This document shows positions 63,721-64,000 of a DNA stretch of 64,000 nucleotides, one piece after another. The notes beneath the pieces were generated by a model that worked only from the letters and a program-made list of their open reading frames with translations, was not told where the DNA came from and searched no databases. Made by a program: the position numbers and the translations under genes. The DNA comes from Prevotella corporis DSM 18810 = JCM 8529 (GTDB lineage: Bacteria > Bacteroidota > Bacteroidia > Bacteroidales > Bacteroidaceae): the NCBI RefSeq assembly GCF_000430525.1, contig NZ_AUME01000008.1, positions 33,075 through 97,074 of the forward strand. The letters are read 5' to 3'. Position 1 is the first letter of the stretch. Every line of letters begins with the position of its first letter.

Positions 63721-64000
63721 ATGCACATAATTTCATAAGCCTGTAAAGGAAGAAAGGAATATCCGTTACTCCCCTGAACTGTGCCCTGAAGGCTTTGACT
63801 TTTGCGTTGAAGGATTCAGCATTGGCATTTGTGGCTCTGTTGACAAAGAAATTGAGTATGCTATCATAATGGTTCTTAAAGGTGTCAATCACCGTATAGA
63901 AGTTGTCCACCCCCAATTTCTCCACCTTATTAAACCATCTTGCCAGTTTCAGCCTTGCCGCGTCCTTGATGCTTCCGGCATTATAAATATCAGTAAGTTC
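63719..64000 (-). CDS. ISL3-like transposase, C-terminal part (cut by window edge)
   Basis: The minus strand is open from the window edge to a TGA at 63721-63719, giving 94 residues without an upstream stop. The C-terminus reads NRATNANAESFNAKVKAF, with the final conserved glutamate of the DDE triad within ATNANAESFNAK, and ends in FFLYRLMKLCA. This pattern is typical of ISL3-type transposases of Bacteroidota. The rest of the gene and the other IS end lie beyond 64000. An internal GTG at 63925 could mislead gene finders into calling a 68-residue gene. Confidence 0.82.
   Translation of the reverse strand, partial: ELTDIYNAGSIKDAARLKLARWFNKVEKLGVDNFYTVIDTFKNHYDSILNFFVNRATNANAESFNAKVKAFRAQFRGVTDIPFFLYRLMKLCA

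Overview
The window looks like chromosome of an anaerobic Bacteroidota, most likely Prevotellaceae. Supporting signs: promoters follow the Bacteroidota form (TTTG, about 20 nt, TAnnTTTG); genes typical of that phylum are present (SusD-less TonB receptor plus surface lipoprotein, DUF4230 pair, DUF2723 giant membrane protein, TPR-AraC hybrid regulator, metzincin lipoprotein, M64 peptidase, lipoate ligase-lipoyl synthase fusion); and anaerobic metabolism is evident (indolepyruvate:ferredoxin oxidoreductase, ADP-forming acyl-CoA synthetase, NrdD/NrdG, membrane pyrophosphatase). No rRNA, tRNA or CRISPR was seen.

Layout. 1-3.1 kb: iorA (cut by the left edge) and a divergent ADP-forming acyl-CoA synthetase. 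3.3-10.8 kb: an AraC regulator divergent from a five-gene efflux operon (TolC-like, HlyD-like lipoprotein, double ABC ATPase, two ABC-2 permeases). 11-15.2 kb: YecH-like protein, an O-acetylation pair (MBOAT + SGNH) and a TetR regulator. 15.3-20.6 kb: malic enzyme, a candidate small RNA, Lrp, and the lipoate fusion. 20.9-24.1 kb: two DUF4230 proteins, MATE exporter, nitroreductase. 24.6-29 kb: TonB receptor and beta-helix lipoprotein. 29.4-32.7 kb: a short transcript with a 26-residue membrane peptide, a 2-hydroxyacid dehydrogenase, a membrane/HAD reading frame broken by an in-frame amber codon, and RidA. 33.1-42.8 kb: pyrophosphatase, YeiH transporter, DUF2723 protein, polysaccharide deacetylase, QueG. 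42.9-48 kb: a plasmid-type Rep_3 initiator on the chromosome, HAD phosphatase, a 30-residue peptide gene, NrdG/NrdD. 48.7-55.6 kb: M64 peptidase, a lysozyme-like protein, TPR-AraC regulator with lipoprotein and metzincin. 56-63.5 kb: a type I restriction-modification locus whose hsdM has a frameshift and whose hsdS carries a 12-bp tandem repeat. 63.6-64 kb: a MITE-like element and the end of an IS.

Most striking pattern: eleven intergenic arrays (at 3.2, 11.4, 17.8, 24.3, 32.0, 35.5, 37.3, 44.2, 48.5, 50.0 and 55.8 kb) of contiguous 22-nt units built on a near-palindromic core AAAGGTGAGCTTT or its reverse AAAGCTCACCTTT. There are about 41 units in all, three to six per array, always exactly 22 nt apart (one 21-nt exception), in either orientation, and never inside a real gene. 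Such contiguous 22-bp repeats resemble iterons, and one array lies just upstream of the chromosomal Rep_3 initiator gene. A domesticated initiator with dispersed binding sites is the most interesting hypothesis here; it is an inference and untested.
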